Below are positions 33,242 through 41,468 of a stretch of DNA of 64,000 nucleotides, piece after piece. Under the pieces are notes generated by a model. It had not been told where the DNA came from and made no database searches. It saw only the letters and a list, made by a program, of their open reading frames with translations. The DNA lies in assembly GCA_945900965.1 (NCBI GenBank), contig CAMDKM010000012.1:33544-97543 (forward strand), written 5' to 3'. A program made the position numbers and the translations under genes. Position 1 is the stretch's first letter. Each line of letters begins with the position of its first letter. This stretch comes from Bordetella parapertussis (lineage in GTDB: Bacteria; Pseudomonadota; Gammaproteobacteria; Burkholderiales; JACQAP01).

Positions 33242-33427
33242 ATGCGGCAACCGAAAAGCTACGTTGTCCGGATTTATCGCCAGGGAGCGCGCAGCCTGAC
33301 CGGGGTGGTCGAGGATGTCCGCAATGGCGAACAACGGCCATTTTCCGATGCTCAGGAACTATGGACGATTCTGCGCCGCCCTTCCCCCAAACCCACGCGA
33401 TTTTCCGCTGGCCGCAAGCCCGCGTGA
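33242..33427 (+). CDS. Cassette A tiny protein (61 aa, unknown family)
   Basis: A 61-residue basic protein, MRQPKSYVVRIYRQGARSLT, then GVVEDVRNGEQRPF and ELWTILRR. It is a paralog of the tiny proteins at 35333, 45884 and 51454, and more distantly at 41211. No signal peptide or membrane segment is present. The pattern suggests a beta-hairpin with a short helix ending in LWxxLRR. I do not recognise the family. An in-frame stop two codons upstream fixes the start at this ATG; the strong Shine-Dalgarno sequence seen in the other copies is displaced here. It sits between the regulator and the secreted gene. Confidence 0.72.
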   Translation: MRQPKSYVVRIYRQGARSLTGVVEDVRNGEQRPFSDAQELWTILRRPSPKPTRFSAGRKPA

Positions 33428-33480
33428 ACGGCAAGCGCCAACCGAAATCTGGCGTGTGAGTCAAAGTGCACGGAGGAATC

Positions 33481-33966
33481 ATGATCAGGATATTGAGCAA
33501 GACAATCGTATGGGCACTGGCCGCACTTTTTGCCACGGCAGTCGGCGCGCAGCAACTCCCGAAGTCCGGAAGCATCAGCATTCACACCGGGTGGCGGGAT
33601 GTCGGCGAAGCGAAAGATGTCGCCGAGAAGCGAATGCAGGGGCACGGAAGTGTCATTGGGACCAGCTTCAATGACAAGGGCGCCGGTTCGCTGCACCGCG
33701 GCCCGGCCATCTGCTTCTATACGTTTTTCCTCGCTGACGGTGTCGTAAAGAACAAAGGGTATTGTGCTTTCGGAGACGCCGACGGAGATCGAATTTTTAC
33801 AGATTGGTACGGGACCACTCCGGATGGCAACGAGGGAATCAATAATATCGCGGGCGGAACCGGGAAATACGCTGGGATACAAGGTAGCGGACCCTGGAAG
33901 TGCGGGGCGACTGGAGCGAGTGGGGATCAGTCTTGCACGCAACGATTCGATTACCGCCTGCCCTGA
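33481..33966 (+). CDS. Cassette A secreted protein (GGTGKY type)
   Basis: Exported protein of 161 residues. The signal peptide is MIRILSKTIVWALAALFATA with cleavage near VGA. The mature part has DADGDRIFTDWYG and NNIAGGTGKYAGIQGSGPW, then cysteines near the end. The DxDGD and GGTGKYxGI blocks recur in the secreted proteins of cassettes B, C and E. These turns resemble lipocalin-like or allene-oxide-cyclase-like barrels, but I cannot name the family. GGAGG lies before the ATG, 53 bases after the tiny gene, so the two are probably cotranscribed. Confidence 0.72.
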   Translation: MIRILSKTIVWALAALFATAVGAQQLPKSGSISIHTGWRDVGEAKDVAEKRMQGHGSVIGTSFNDKGAGSLHRGPAICFYTFFLADGVVKNKGYCAFGDADGDRIFTDWYGTTPDGNEGINNIAGGTGKYAGIQGSGPWKCGATGASGDQSCTQRFDYRLP

Positions 33967-33997
33967 AAGGGTTCGGCATCTATACGCTGAAAAGCTC

Positions 33998-34022
33998 GGC
34001 CCCGTACCCTACGGGGCCGACT
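33998..34022. terminator. Hairpin between convergent genes
   Basis: TCGGCCCCGTA CCC TACGGGGCCGA is a perfect 11-bp stem between cassette A and the oppositely oriented tumA. It has no T run on either side, so it may be a bidirectional pause or a weak terminator. Confidence 0.5.
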
Positions 34023-34054
34023 TGCATGAACTTGGCGCCATGTACGCGAGGTGG

Positions 34055-34402
34055 CTAAGCCGCCTTCAGCAAAAACTCCACCTTGACAGCCTCAAACGGA
34101 AATTCGATTCCGCCACTGTCCGCCCGGTTCAACACGCCGGCCGACAGCAATGCGGTGACATCACCATGAACCGCTTTGACGTCTCGATCTACTCGCCGCG
34201 CGGCCCCTCGAATTGATACCGGACCGGCACCGCAAAGCGCCTTGAGTAATTCCCAACGCTTTGCCGTCAACACCTGCCAAAGCAACTCCGGAGAGGCGAA
34301 GCTGATACGTGCCGAGCGCTGGCCTTTTCCGCCCTTCCACGCGCGGGTAAAGTCTGTCATCGCCTCGGACGGGGAGCCTACATCAAGAGTTACCGTTTTC
34401 AA
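34055..34402 (-). CDS. tumA: TumA-type antitoxin (HVO_A0114 family winged-helix regulator)
   Basis: DNA-binding antitoxin of 115 residues. The N-terminal part (MTDFTRAWKGGKGQRSARIS, FASPELLWQ) is followed by a winged helix (LTAKRWELLKALCGAGPVS, IRGAARRVDRDVKAVHGDVT, ALLSAGVLNR). The start is taken as TTG at 34402 because GAGGTGG lies just upstream and the following residues fit. It overlaps the end of the toxin gene by about 20 bases, so the pair forms one operon with the toxin first. A truncated duplicate of this gene lies at 28393-28518. Confidence 0.82.
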   Translation of the reverse strand: MKTVTLDVGSPSEAMTDFTRAWKGGKGQRSARISFASPELLWQVLTAKRWELLKALCGAGPVSIRGAARRVDRDVKAVHGDVTALLSAGVLNRADSGGIEFPFEAVKVEFLLKAA

Positions 34403-34679
34403 GATTCCACCTCGCAATGTCGATCTGAAAGGCCTTAATCAAGCTCTCGGGGTCGGTGAAGGAGTACGCGCTCTCCTTGCCTTTGTAATGCCGATGATCA
34501 CCTTTGCCCGTTTCGTTGTCATACCTTAGAACGCACACATCACGGACCACATAAGCAAGCCGGTACTTGAACCGATGAGGCGACCCCGGCAGGGGCTTCG
34601 GCAGTTGCCAAAGCACCAACTCGGCGAATGCGACTTCCGAATAAACGATTCGAGTGCGAACCAGTTCGACCGCCTTCAT
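34383..34679 (-). CDS. tumE: TumE-family toxin (DUF6516)
   Basis: Toxin of 98 residues, MKAVELVRTRIVYSEVAFAE, LVLWQLPKPLPGSPHRFKYR, LAYVVRDVCVLRYDNETGKG, DHRHYKG and a C-terminal DIARWNLEN. This is the complete pattern of the TumE family. TumE proteins are the toxins of TumE-TumA pairs, thought to act on RNA or protein synthesis. The start is the ATG at 34679; a longer frame upstream does not look family-like. It sits between cassettes A and B in the opposite orientation. Confidence 0.85.
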   Translation of the reverse strand: MKAVELVRTRIVYSEVAFAELVLWQLPKPLPGSPHRFKYRLAYVVRDVCVLRYDNETGKGDHRHYKGKESAYSFTDPESLIKAFQIDIARWNLENGNS

Positions 34680-34864
34680 GTCGGAAATCTTACCGATACT
34701 GCCCGGTGTTGTCAAAAACTCCAACGCCGCCCAAAACAACCCGCGAAGTCAGGCGGCAGGAACAGATCAGTCCGGATTGGCTCCGGAAACGTGAGGGTGC
34801 CTTAACGGCGACTTCGATCACGTAGTTGAGATTTCGCACTCAATCCTGCCACTACCCCGATGGA

Positions 34865-34874
34865 TGCCTATAAT
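34865..34874 (+). promoter_or_regulatory. Candidate -10 promoter element of regulator B
   Basis: TGCCTATAAT contains a perfect TATAAT -10 box 26 bases before the ATG of the truncated regulator. The same ten bases occur at the same place before regulator D (42013-42022). No clear -35 box is seen. Confidence 0.6.
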
Positions 34875-34900
34875 CGACGTAAAACTCGTAAGGAGAAAGC

Positions 34901-35161
34901 ATGGCGCGCAAGGCGCCCCAGCTTGCCAAGCTAACCCGCCCGCGCCTCCATAGAGCCGTGGCGAGAGAGCGGCTGTTCGAGTTGATCGATGAGAAACGTG
35001 AATACCCGGTGGTCTGGATCGTCGGGCCGCCGGGAGCGGGCAAGACGACGCTGGCGGCGAGTTATCTGGAGGAAGCCGGCGCACAGGCGATCTGGTACCA
35101 GGTCGATCCGGGCGATAGCGACCCGGCCATCCGATTCGCAATGGAACGCGTGACCTCGTAG
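34901..35161 (+). pseudogene. Cassette B regulator, truncated after the P-loop
   Basis: The frame starts MARKAPQLAKLTRPRLHRAV and follows the other regulators for about 76 residues, including the whole P-loop GPPGAGKTT, up to DPGDSDPA. It then runs into IRFAMERVTS and stops. Everything from Walker B to the BTAD domain (about 970 residues) is missing. The break lies just before a REP-like palindrome, so a deletion between repeats is plausible. The promoter element, Shine-Dalgarno sequence and start are intact, so an 86-residue peptide might still be made. Confidence 0.8.
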
Positions 35162-35255
35162 ATTGGGTTTGGCGAAGCCGTAACCCAACAAGCTATTGGC
35201 CAATGGACGAGATACGTTGGGTTACGCCGCTTCGCGCCTAACCCAACCTACGCAA
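35161..35255. repeat. REP-like palindrome pair, cassette B
   Basis: GGCGAAGCCGTAACCCAAC is followed by GTTGGGTTACGCCGCTTCGC and CCTAACCCAACCTACG. Together they give nested inverted repeats of the motif GGTTGGGTTA/TAACCCAACC. The same unit recurs at 45708, 50293 and 51276. Confidence 0.78.
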
Positions 35256-35258
35256 AGC

Positions 35259-35332
35259 TGATTTTGCAATAAGTACCTAATTTTTCGCCGACCCACCTTT
35301 AGGCTGATGTCGTGTTGATCCGGAGGGGTCCG
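35259..35332 (+). promoter_or_regulatory. Conserved leader block, cassette B
   Basis: ATTTTGCAATAAGTACC, then 32 bases from CAATAAGT to TAGGCTG, then CGTGTTGATCCGGAGGGG directly before the GTG start. It is nearly the same as in cassettes D and E. The 3' end is a strong Shine-Dalgarno sequence; the 5' part may be a promoter or an RNA leader. Confidence 0.55.
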
Positions 35333-35518
35333 GTGCGTCAGCCGAAGAGCTACATCGTTCGAGTCTATCGTCAGGGGGCACGCAGCCTCACCGGCATAGT
35401 CGAGGACGCGCGAACCGGCGAACAGCGGCCGTTTGCGAGCATGCAGGATCTATGGTTACTGCTCCGGCGTCCCGCCCTCGGATCGACATTAACTCCCGCC
35501 GACAATAAACCGGCGTGA
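35333..35518 (+). CDS. Cassette B tiny protein (61 aa, unknown family)
   Basis: A 61-residue protein starting at GTG with GGAGGGG seven bases upstream. It reads RQPKSYIVRVYRQGARSLTG, then IVEDARTGEQRPF and DLWLLLRR, and ends PADNKPA. It is very close to the copies at 45884 and 51454. The first two thirds are almost fixed among the copies while the tail after LRR varies. It persists although the regulator of this unit is destroyed, which suggests the tiny-plus-secreted pair has its own value or its own promoter. Confidence 0.78.
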   Translation: MRQPKSYIVRVYRQGARSLTGIVEDARTGEQRPFASMQDLWLLLRRPALGSTLTPADNKPA

Positions 35519-35573
35519 GCGGGATGCGTCGGCCGAAAACTGGCGCTGCACTTCAACGTACCGTGGAGGAGAT

Positions 35574-36044
35574 ATGGACGCAAAAACGAAGTTCATTTGT
35601 CTGGGTCTGATAGCTGTCTGGTGCGCTGTTCCTGCTGTCAGCTTCGCCGGCAAATGCGCCGGGACAAACATCAATAACACAGTTTCTTGGGACGAAACGG
35701 AGATCGCCAAAGGGACCAAACTCGCCATGTGGAGAGGAACGAGCGTCACCGTAAGCGACGACCCCAGAGCACCATATCACCTGGTGTCTGGCGAATGTAT
35801 AGGCAGTTTCCTCACGACCCCCGATGGAAACACGCGGTCTAGCGGTAGTTGCGCGCGCAGGGACAAGGACGGCGATGTCTTGAACGAAGAGTGGGTTTCA
35901 ACCGATAGGGCTGGAGCCAAAGGAAATTGGAAGAACGTGGGTGGGACCGGCAAATTTGCGAACGCCGCCGACACCGCCCAGTGGGAAGACATGCCGTTGC
36001 AGGGAAAAATGTCCTCCGTACGTTGGATCGGTAATTGCAAATAG
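35574..36044 (+). CDS. Cassette B secreted protein (GGTGK type)
   Basis: Exported protein of 156 residues with a signal peptide (KFICLGLIAVWCAVPAVSFA). The mature part has SGECIGSFLTTPDGNTRSSG, ARRDKDGDVLNEEW and NVGGTGKFANAADTAQWEDM, followed by a final RWIGNCK. The DKDGD and GGTGKF blocks align with those of cassettes A and C although the rest differs greatly. Cysteines (GKC, GEC, GSC, GNC) suggest one or two disulfides. GGAGGAG precedes the ATG. Its function is unknown. Confidence 0.72.
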   Translation: MDAKTKFICLGLIAVWCAVPAVSFAGKCAGTNINNTVSWDETEIAKGTKLAMWRGTSVTVSDDPRAPYHLVSGECIGSFLTTPDGNTRSSGSCARRDKDGDVLNEEWVSTDRAGAKGNWKNVGGTGKFANAADTAQWEDMPLQGKMSSVRWIGNCK

Positions 36045-36083
36045 CCTCTCGGACATACAGGCCCAACATCGCAATGAACCGGG

Positions 36084-36125
36084 CGTTAACAGGCTACTCT
36101 CCACCTGTTAACGGCCGGTCATTTT
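36084..36125 (+). terminator. Terminator-like hairpin after cassette B
   Basis: CGTTAACAGG and CCTGTTAACG form a perfect 10-bp stem with a ten-base loop; GGCCGGTC and then ATTTTTA follow. The T run is short and a few bases away from the stem. Confidence 0.6.
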
Positions 36126-36327
36126 TACGGCATTGGGCGCAACATGACCAGGATTTTCGCATCGGGGCCTTGCTGGCAAGAAAAGGACGAAATCCGGAAG
36201 CACTACCTTTCACGCCATGTGGCAGGAGCCGGCACGGAAATTTAAATGGCCGACAATCGGACCCTGGGGCGGAGGGGTGTTGCGCTCTCGCGGAGTCATC
36301 TGTCGTTCAGGCGGCCCAACTGGGATA

Positions 36328-36600
36328 GGAGAAGACGTCATTCTGGTCTTCGATAACTACCACGAAATTTCAGCGAATTCCGCGCTGCATGCCGCGTTTA
36401 AGGCGGCACTCGCCGAAGTGCCGCCGGGGTCGAACGTTATTGTTCTCAGTCGTGCAGATCCACCTCCCGCGTTTGCCGTTTGCCGACGCGCTCATCAATC
36501 AGACAATTGCGCTGATGTCGTGGGAAGACCTAAGACTGACAGCGGAGGAAACAACAGCGATTGCACGAGCCAAGGGTGACGTCGATGCAGAAGGCACTTG
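36328..36600 (+). pseudogene. Internal fragment of a cassette regulator, frameshifted
   Basis: The sequence reads EDVILVFDNYHEISANSALH and NVIVLSRADPPPAF, that is residues about 125 to 172 of the large regulators. It then changes frame and continues FADALINQTIALMSWEDLRL to about residue 215. The frame is broken by an exact 7-base tandem duplication of GTTTGCC at 36471-36484. Neither the N-terminal part nor the C-terminal part is attached. It is a further, sixth regulator trace besides units A to E. Confidence 0.8.
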
Positions 36601-37010
36601 ATGCGGCTCTACCCAAGGCAAGTGCCAGTACCAACGCATCAAATCCGCCGCCACCGTTTCCCGCAGGGACAGAAAAAGTAGCGAAGACTCTTCTAATTCC
36701 GAAGGGATCGGAAGCTAGACCGCCTACTGCAGAGTCATTGAGAAATCATTACGCTCAGCATCCATCGACAGAGCTGAGTGACGATGCGAAGATTATCGTG
36801 GCAGTTCTATTTCAACAGAAGGATAGGTACGAAGCGACACCAGTACGAGACCTTTACGACTACAGCTCCGACCTGCCCGAAAATAAAGTGATCGCGGCGC
36901 TCCAACAATTGACGGAACGCGGATTGGTAGAGTTGAAGGGAAACACTGTTTCTCTGACGGCCGCCGGAATGAATGCGGCCTTGGGGATAGTGAGAAATCC
37001 CCGTCTATAG
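36585..37010 (+). CDS. Hypothetical protein with a winged-helix-like C-terminal part
   Basis: Frame of 141 codons starting inside the end of the regulator fragment. The N-terminal half is low-complexity (PKASASTNASNPPPPFPAGT). The C-terminal half looks like a small winged helix (LSDDAKIIVAVLFQQKDRYE, PENKVIAALQQLTERGLVEL, KGNTVSLTAAGMNAALG). I do not recognise a family. The hydrophobic periodicity of the second half supports a real coding past, but the start is uncertain and it may be the 3' part of a rearranged gene. Confidence 0.5.
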   Translation: MQKALDAALPKASASTNASNPPPPFPAGTEKVAKTLLIPKGSEARPPTAESLRNHYAQHPSTELSDDAKIIVAVLFQQKDRYEATPVRDLYDYSSDLPENKVIAALQQLTERGLVELKGNTVSLTAAGMNAALGIVRNPRL

Positions 37011-37096
37011 GGTGAATTTACACTTCCCTAGGATCAGCCTGACGATATGACTTAACCCGGAGTGGTTTTGGCCAAGGCCGGTGAACCCGCTCGGCC

Positions 37097-37762
37097 TTAT
37101 GCTCGCGTATCAGCGCCAACAGGGCGCAAATCGCCCGCTTTGGGTGCGGACAACTTCGAATTTTCGCGCGCCTGACCCTTTGGCGGGCGGGGGAGCGGGG
37201 GATACATTGTCAATTCACGAAAAAGGGTGTTTAAATTTCCTATACGCTCCAGTTCTTCGGCCAGCACGTGCCCCCGCCCGTACCAGGGCGAGCTCAAGCG
37301 GTACAGGTTGCGTGGCGACAACGCAGCACTCACCAGACGACCCTGGAAGTCGACATCCAGAAAGTCGGCCGGGAATCTTCTCAGGTGCTCGCGTGCGCCG
37401 TGCATCGCCAGATGTGCTGCCGCCACGCTGCCGCCGGAGACACCGGTCACCATGTCGATCTCGCGCGCCAGCGTCGTCTCCTGTCCCCGCCACATGAAAG
37501 GTGCGGCGTCGAGTTCGCTCAGTACCGCGTGTGCGAAGGCGGCGGCTCTGGAGCCGCCGCCGGAGAAGTTTGCCACCACCAGCACATCCGGCAGGCGGCT
37601 GCTATCGAACAACTGCGCCAGCCCGTCGTACTGCACCGTCTCCTGCGCCGCCAAGGCTGCGTTGGACCAAGGTCGGGTGCTGGCGCAGCCTGTCGTGCCG
37701 AGTGCGATGCCTAGGGTGGCGACAAAAAAGGCGCAGCGCCGCAACAGCATCCTGTCATTCAT
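37097..37762 (-). pseudogene. Patatin-like phospholipase lipoprotein, C-terminally truncated
   Basis: Frame of 221 codons with a lipobox (GIALGTTGCAS), so the protein would be a lipid-anchored periplasmic patatin. The glycine-rich oxyanion loop (NFSGGGSRAAAFAHAV) and the nucleophile elbow GVSGG with its serine (MVTGVSGGSVAAAH) are present. The catalytic Asp of the later DGG/DGA motif is missing because homology ends around residue 175. The rest (PPLPRPPKGQARENS) is unrelated. Patatin lipoproteins are normally about 400 residues, so this copy is probably inactive. Confidence 0.75.
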
Positions 37763-37824
37763 GGCAGAGCGTTCCTTGGGCAGTGGTGAGGTGTGCGCGT
37801 CCGAAGGTCATGGTGGTATCGGAC

Positions 37825-38049
37825 TCAGCGGCGTACCGGCACCAGCATGCTGTCGTCGACGCGCGCGTCCAGGTTCTTGAGCTTTCCGCCATCCACCTGC
37901 ATCGGTGGCACTCCGCCCTCGTAGCGAAGGAGGGTCCTCGTCGTCGCGACCAGCTTGTCGTGGCCGCAGTCGCCACAGCGCAGGCGCAGAAAGCCGTGGG
38001 CCAGGATGCCGCACCCCAGGAAAAGGCCTGTCCACTCCGTGGGCTGCAT
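37825..38049 (-). pseudogene. IS91-like transposase N-terminal fragment fused to unknown sequence
   Basis: The minus strand reads TEWTGLFLGCGILAHGFLRL, RCGDCGHDKLVA. This is the start of the zinc-binding N-terminal domain of IS91/IS801-type transposases (CGILAHGF..RCGDC). After LVA the homology stops and a different tail (LLRYEGGVPPMQVDGGKLKN) follows. The conserved catalytic tyrosines and the rest of the about 400-residue transposase are absent. It marks past IS91-type activity beside the patatin and amidase genes. Confidence 0.68.
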
Positions 38050-38093
38050 TTGATTGACTGGCGCAATCTCTACCCAAACGGATTGCCTAACGC

Positions 38094-39566
38094 TTATTGC
38101 AGTGGGTACTGGAATTTTTCAGTGTAGTCGTCCAGTACCTTGGCAACCTGGAGCAAGCGCCGGTCGCTGTAGCGCTTGCCCGCCACCTGGATGTTCACGG
38201 GAAGACCGGATGGGCCCAAGCCGATGGGCATGGAAACCACAGGGCTGTTGGTGGTTGAGAAGACGGTCGTGTACGACTGGGTGGCGACGTAGTAGTGGAT
38301 GTCCGCACCATCCACTTGCAACGGCTGGTTGTATATCTTGAAATCGCCAAGCGTCTTGCTGTGCGCATGGTGCTTGAACGCGGTGGTCGCGCTGACGGGG
38401 CACAGCCACGCGTCGTAGTCCGAGAGAAAGTTGTCCATCTTTGTGATGTACTGGCTTTGCAGTTCAAAGGCCTGCATCAGCTTCTTCACAGAAGTCGGGC
38501 CCACAATTTTTCGCTGCATCGGAAGATTCTTCAATGTGCCTTTTGAGAACAGATGACCGATGGCGCGTTTCAAACTCGACATGTCGTAATTGCCTTGTGC
38601 CCCCACGAAACTACCCCAGGTCTCCCAGATTCCGTTGTAGTCCAGTCCTTGCGGTTCAACCTTGTGGACGGTGGCACCCGCTTGAGCCAATGTCTTCACA
38701 AAGGCATGCAATTTGTCCTTGATCTCTGCACTCACCGGAACCCCACCAAAGTCATCGGTCCATGCAATTTTTAGTTTGGAGATGTCCACGTTGCCGCCCA
38801 TGTCAGCAAGCAGCGGCGCGACATTTCTGTCCTGGGATGTCGGTTGTGTGAGTACGTCCAACGCCAGCGCCAGATCATCAATCGAACGCGCCAGCGGCCC
38901 GGCAACGGCCAGCGTACGGTAGCCATTGATCTCCCCGGGGAGCGGGACAATGTGTCCTTCAAACGAGACCACGCCATGCGTCGGTTTCAATCCATAGACG
39001 CCGCAAAATCCCGCAGGAAGACGGATCGAGCCCGCCAGGTCACTGCCCAGGGACAGCGAGGTCATGCCCGTAGCCAGTGCAGTCGCGCATCCGCCGCTGG
39101 AGCCGGCCGGTGTGCGCTTGACGTCCCACGGATTGTTGGTCTTGCCGAAGATGGGATTGTCCGTTTGCATGTCCATCGCCAGGGTGGGTGTATTGGTCCT
39201 GCCAATGATGATTGCGCCAGCCTGTTTCAAGAGCGTGACCGCCACCGCATCGGTATCGGGGATGTGGTCCTTGAGCGGTAGGTAACCCGCCGTGGTGCGC
39301 GAGCCCTTTACGCGATAGGTGTCCTTAATCGTGATCGGAACCCCATGCAGTGGGCCGCATGGTTTGCCAGCGACCCTGGAACGATCTGCCTGGTCTGCCT
39401 GAGCAAGCGCTTCTGCCTCGTTGAGCGTCACGATGGCGTTGTAAGCGGGGTTGTGTTTCTTGATTTGCGCAAAATGAGCCTCTGCAGTTTGCCGAGAGGT
39501 TATTTCACCAGCGCGAAGCATTGTGGCAAGTTGGCTGGCTGAAAGAAAATTGAGAGATGGTTTCAT
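38094..39566 (-). CDS. Amidase signature family enzyme
   Basis: Amidase of 490 residues that hydrolyses a C-N amide bond. The Ser-cisSer-Lys triad region is intact: Lys in PITIKDTYRVKGSRTTAGY, and the Gly/Ser-rich stretch PAGSSGGCATALATGMTSLS, then LGSDLAGSIRLPAGFCG. The length fits the family. It lies in the block between cassettes B and C, on the minus strand, with broken neighbours on both sides. It therefore probably arrived by transfer and is the only clearly intact gene of that block. The substrate is unknown; GatA is unlikely because gatB and gatC are absent. Confidence 0.9.
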   Translation of the reverse strand: MKPSLNFLSASQLATMLRAGEITSRQTAEAHFAQIKKHNPAYNAIVTLNEAEALAQADQADRSRVAGKPCGPLHGVPITIKDTYRVKGSRTTAGYLPLKDHIPDTDAVAVTLLKQAGAIIIGRTNTPTLAMDMQTDNPIFGKTNNPWDVKRTPAGSSGGCATALATGMTSLSLGSDLAGSIRLPAGFCGVYGLKPTHGVVSFEGHIVPLPGEINGYRTLAVAGPLARSIDDLALALDVLTQPTSQDRNVAPLLADMGGNVDISKLKIAWTDDFGGVPVSAEIKDKLHAFVKTLAQAGATVHKVEPQGLDYNGIWETWGSFVGAQGNYDMSSLKRAIGHLFSKGTLKNLPMQRKIVGPTSVKKLMQAFELQSQYITKMDNFLSDYDAWLCPVSATTAFKHHAHSKTLGDFKIYNQPLQVDGADIHYYVATQSYTTVFSTTNSPVVSMPIGLGPSGLPVNIQVAGKRYSDRRLLQVAKVLDDYTEKFQYPLQ

Positions 39567-39648
39567 GGATGCTCCATTGACACAGGACAGGGTGCAGGTT
39601 GAACTGAAAGTAGCGTTACTGCCGGCGGCATGGATCGACGGGTGATGT

Positions 39649-40403
39649 TCATGGTCGAGTCGCCAATGGTGGGGTCGGTAACGCCAGCCTGGGCGGACTC
39701 GTCCGGTGTCGGACCAGAGCCACCCCGAGCACCAGCATCCAGATCGGCAGCACGACGTTGTTGAGCGCTGCGATCGGCTCCACCCAGCCGATCACGTTGC
39801 GCAGCATGGCCAGGCCGCCCAGCAGGCTGGCCGACGCGCCGGCCACCAGCAGCCATCGCCGTGCAGGCGCCGCCGCGCAGGTGAGCACGATGGCAGCGCA
39901 CAGGAAAAACGAGTTCAGAAACAACTCGCCCAGAAACTCGCCGATGAAGTTGCCCAGGTAGCTGTTGGAAGCGTCGAAGACCGCGTTGATGGCCTCGCGC
40001 GCGGCGGGGGACGCATCAGCGTAGGCGAGTGCAAGTTGCCAGTGCAGGCTGGGCCAGCGCAGCAGGCCCGCCATCATGGCGGCGCCACTCAGCAAAGCCA
40101 GGATCAAGGCCGCCCTGGCCGCGCCAGCGGCGCGGCATGGCGCCCGGCGGCGTAGACGCCGATGGCCGTGGGCAAGAGCAGCAACGGGATCAACCCGTAC
40201 AGCACCCAGACCGCGCGGCCGCCAGGCCCCAGCGCCAGCCGCCGCGGCAACACCTGCGCAGCCGGCAGGTCCAGTACATCGGGGTAGCCGAAGGTGCGTG
40301 CCAGCACCACGAAGACGGCGGAGAACAGCAGCGTCGCGGCGATCAGCGAGCCACCGCCCATCACAGTCGCTGCGCGCGAAAACCCGGTTGACTCACGATT
40401 CAC
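39649..40403 (-). pseudogene. Membrane protein (DUF4386-like), split by a frameshift
   Basis: Two overlapping minus-strand frames together form one membrane protein. The first starts at GTG 40403 (SLIAATLLFSAVFVVLARTF, VWVLYGLIPLLLLPTAIGVY) and ends at a TGA at 40104. The second begins in the overlapping TTGA (ILALLSGAAMMAGLLRWPSL) and continues with several membrane helices (FFLCAAIVLTCAA, NNVVLPIWMLVLGVALV). Reading the second frame a little further upstream (AAGAARAALILALL) restores a continuous protein of about 250 residues, as expected for DUF4386. I read this as a recent frameshift; two coupled genes are the alternative. Confidence 0.65.
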
Positions 40404-40685
40404 CCTAAACTCCTTTGACACCTTGAACGGCGTGCCACAAGTGTGGAGTGAACCGGTCCGATCAGCAATGACGGGACGCGCCACCGACTTGACCCGGCGC
40501 GCCAGATTCCTTGCCTGGATGGAGCCCCGATGCGCGAGGCCACAATTGCGACGTCGCTTTTGATCGACTTCCTCAGAGATCTCCGGTTCCAACACTTTGG
40601 CGAGTCTCCTCCCAGAGATACATTGGGGACAAATGGATAGGCGTTTCAACGGTATCACACGCACCCACAGTGCTCAAGGTGTCGG
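40404..40685. other. Junction region before cassette C
   Basis: About 280 bases between the broken membrane gene and the regulator fragment of cassette C. I see no gene, hairpin or repeat. The left edge of cassette C homology begins near 40686, so the insertion or deletion boundary must lie here. Confidence 0.35.
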
Positions 40686-41108
40686 GTGTTTGCGGGCGCT
40701 GACGGCGCGCTTGCCCGCGGCGATCAAGTGGCCTTCGACGGTGCGGTGAAGACATTGGGCATGCTCTACAGAGGGCAATTTCTCCCCGCAGACACCGACG
40801 CACCCTGGTCGGTTTCCATGCGCGAGCGGCTCAAAGCCCGGTTCGTGCAGTTCGTCACCGACCACGGCGAGCAACTCGAATCCCCGGCACGCTGGGACGA
40901 AGCCGCTGACTGGTACCGGCGTGGGTTGGTGGCCGACGACCTCAGTGAATCCTTCTACCAGGGCCTGATGCGCTGTTACCTGGAAACCGGGCGGTGCGCG
41001 GAGGGCCTGAGCGTTTTCCGCCGTATGAGGCAGATCCTTTCGGTCACTCTGGGTATCCCGCCGTCACCCCGCAGCGAGGCGCTGCACCGCTCCCTGCAGA
41101 GCCGCTAG
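40686..41108 (+). pseudogene. Cassette C regulator, only the BTAD C-terminus left
   Basis: Frame of 140 codons matching the BTAD domain of the large regulators: LYRGQFLPADTDAPWSVSMR, ERLKARFVQFV, DEAADWYRRGLVADDLSESF, YQGLMRCYLETGRCAEGLSV and ILSVTLGIPPSP. It is clearly more distant from A, D and E than those are from each other. The NTPase, the helical part and the winged helix are gone. The apparent GTG start is probably only the edge of the deletion. The tiny and secreted genes of the unit follow directly. Confidence 0.78.
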
Positions 41109-41210
41109 CCGGCGTTCCTGCGGTCGGCGTCTTTTTTGGCTATCGGTGCGCTATCGGTGACACCCCGTCCCCTATTCTGGACATACACCGGCAGAAGCAT
41201 CGCGAGGGCC

Positions 41211-41402
41211 ATGCAAGCCCAGATCTACATCGTTCGCATCTATCGCAGAAATGGCGCGCCCGGGTTTGCCGGTGTGGTCGAGATCGTGCAACGCCGCAAA
41301 TCCGAATCTTTCCGCAATTTCGAGGAACTGCGCACGATTCTCGACAAGCCGCGCCGCGGCAGCCGGCTGAAGGTGAAAGGGCTGCGGTGGGGTGAGCTCT
41401 GA
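41211..41402 (+). CDS. Cassette C tiny protein (63 aa, divergent member)
   Basis: A 63-residue protein, MQAQIYIVRIYRRNGAPGFA, then GVVEIVQRRKSESFRNFEEL and RTILDKPRRGSRLKVKG. It shares the YIVRxYR, GVVE and SF-x3-EL-x3-L positions with the other tiny proteins but only about a third of the residues overall, matching the divergence of its regulator fragment. The ATG at 41211 follows GAGGGCC. There is no REP palindrome or conserved leader block in front of this copy. Confidence 0.68.
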   Translation: MQAQIYIVRIYRRNGAPGFAGVVEIVQRRKSESFRNFEELRTILDKPRRGSRLKVKGLRWGEL

Positions 41403-41468
41403 GTAACTGGTCTCGCACCCGGGGCCACAACAACTCCATTAACCGACAAAATACTTCAGGAGGATGCG

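Noticed and set aside
35161..35255. Rho-independent terminator
   Set aside because: The palindrome is long and symmetric but lacks a T run, and near-identical copies occur at other cassette joints; it fits a REP unit better.
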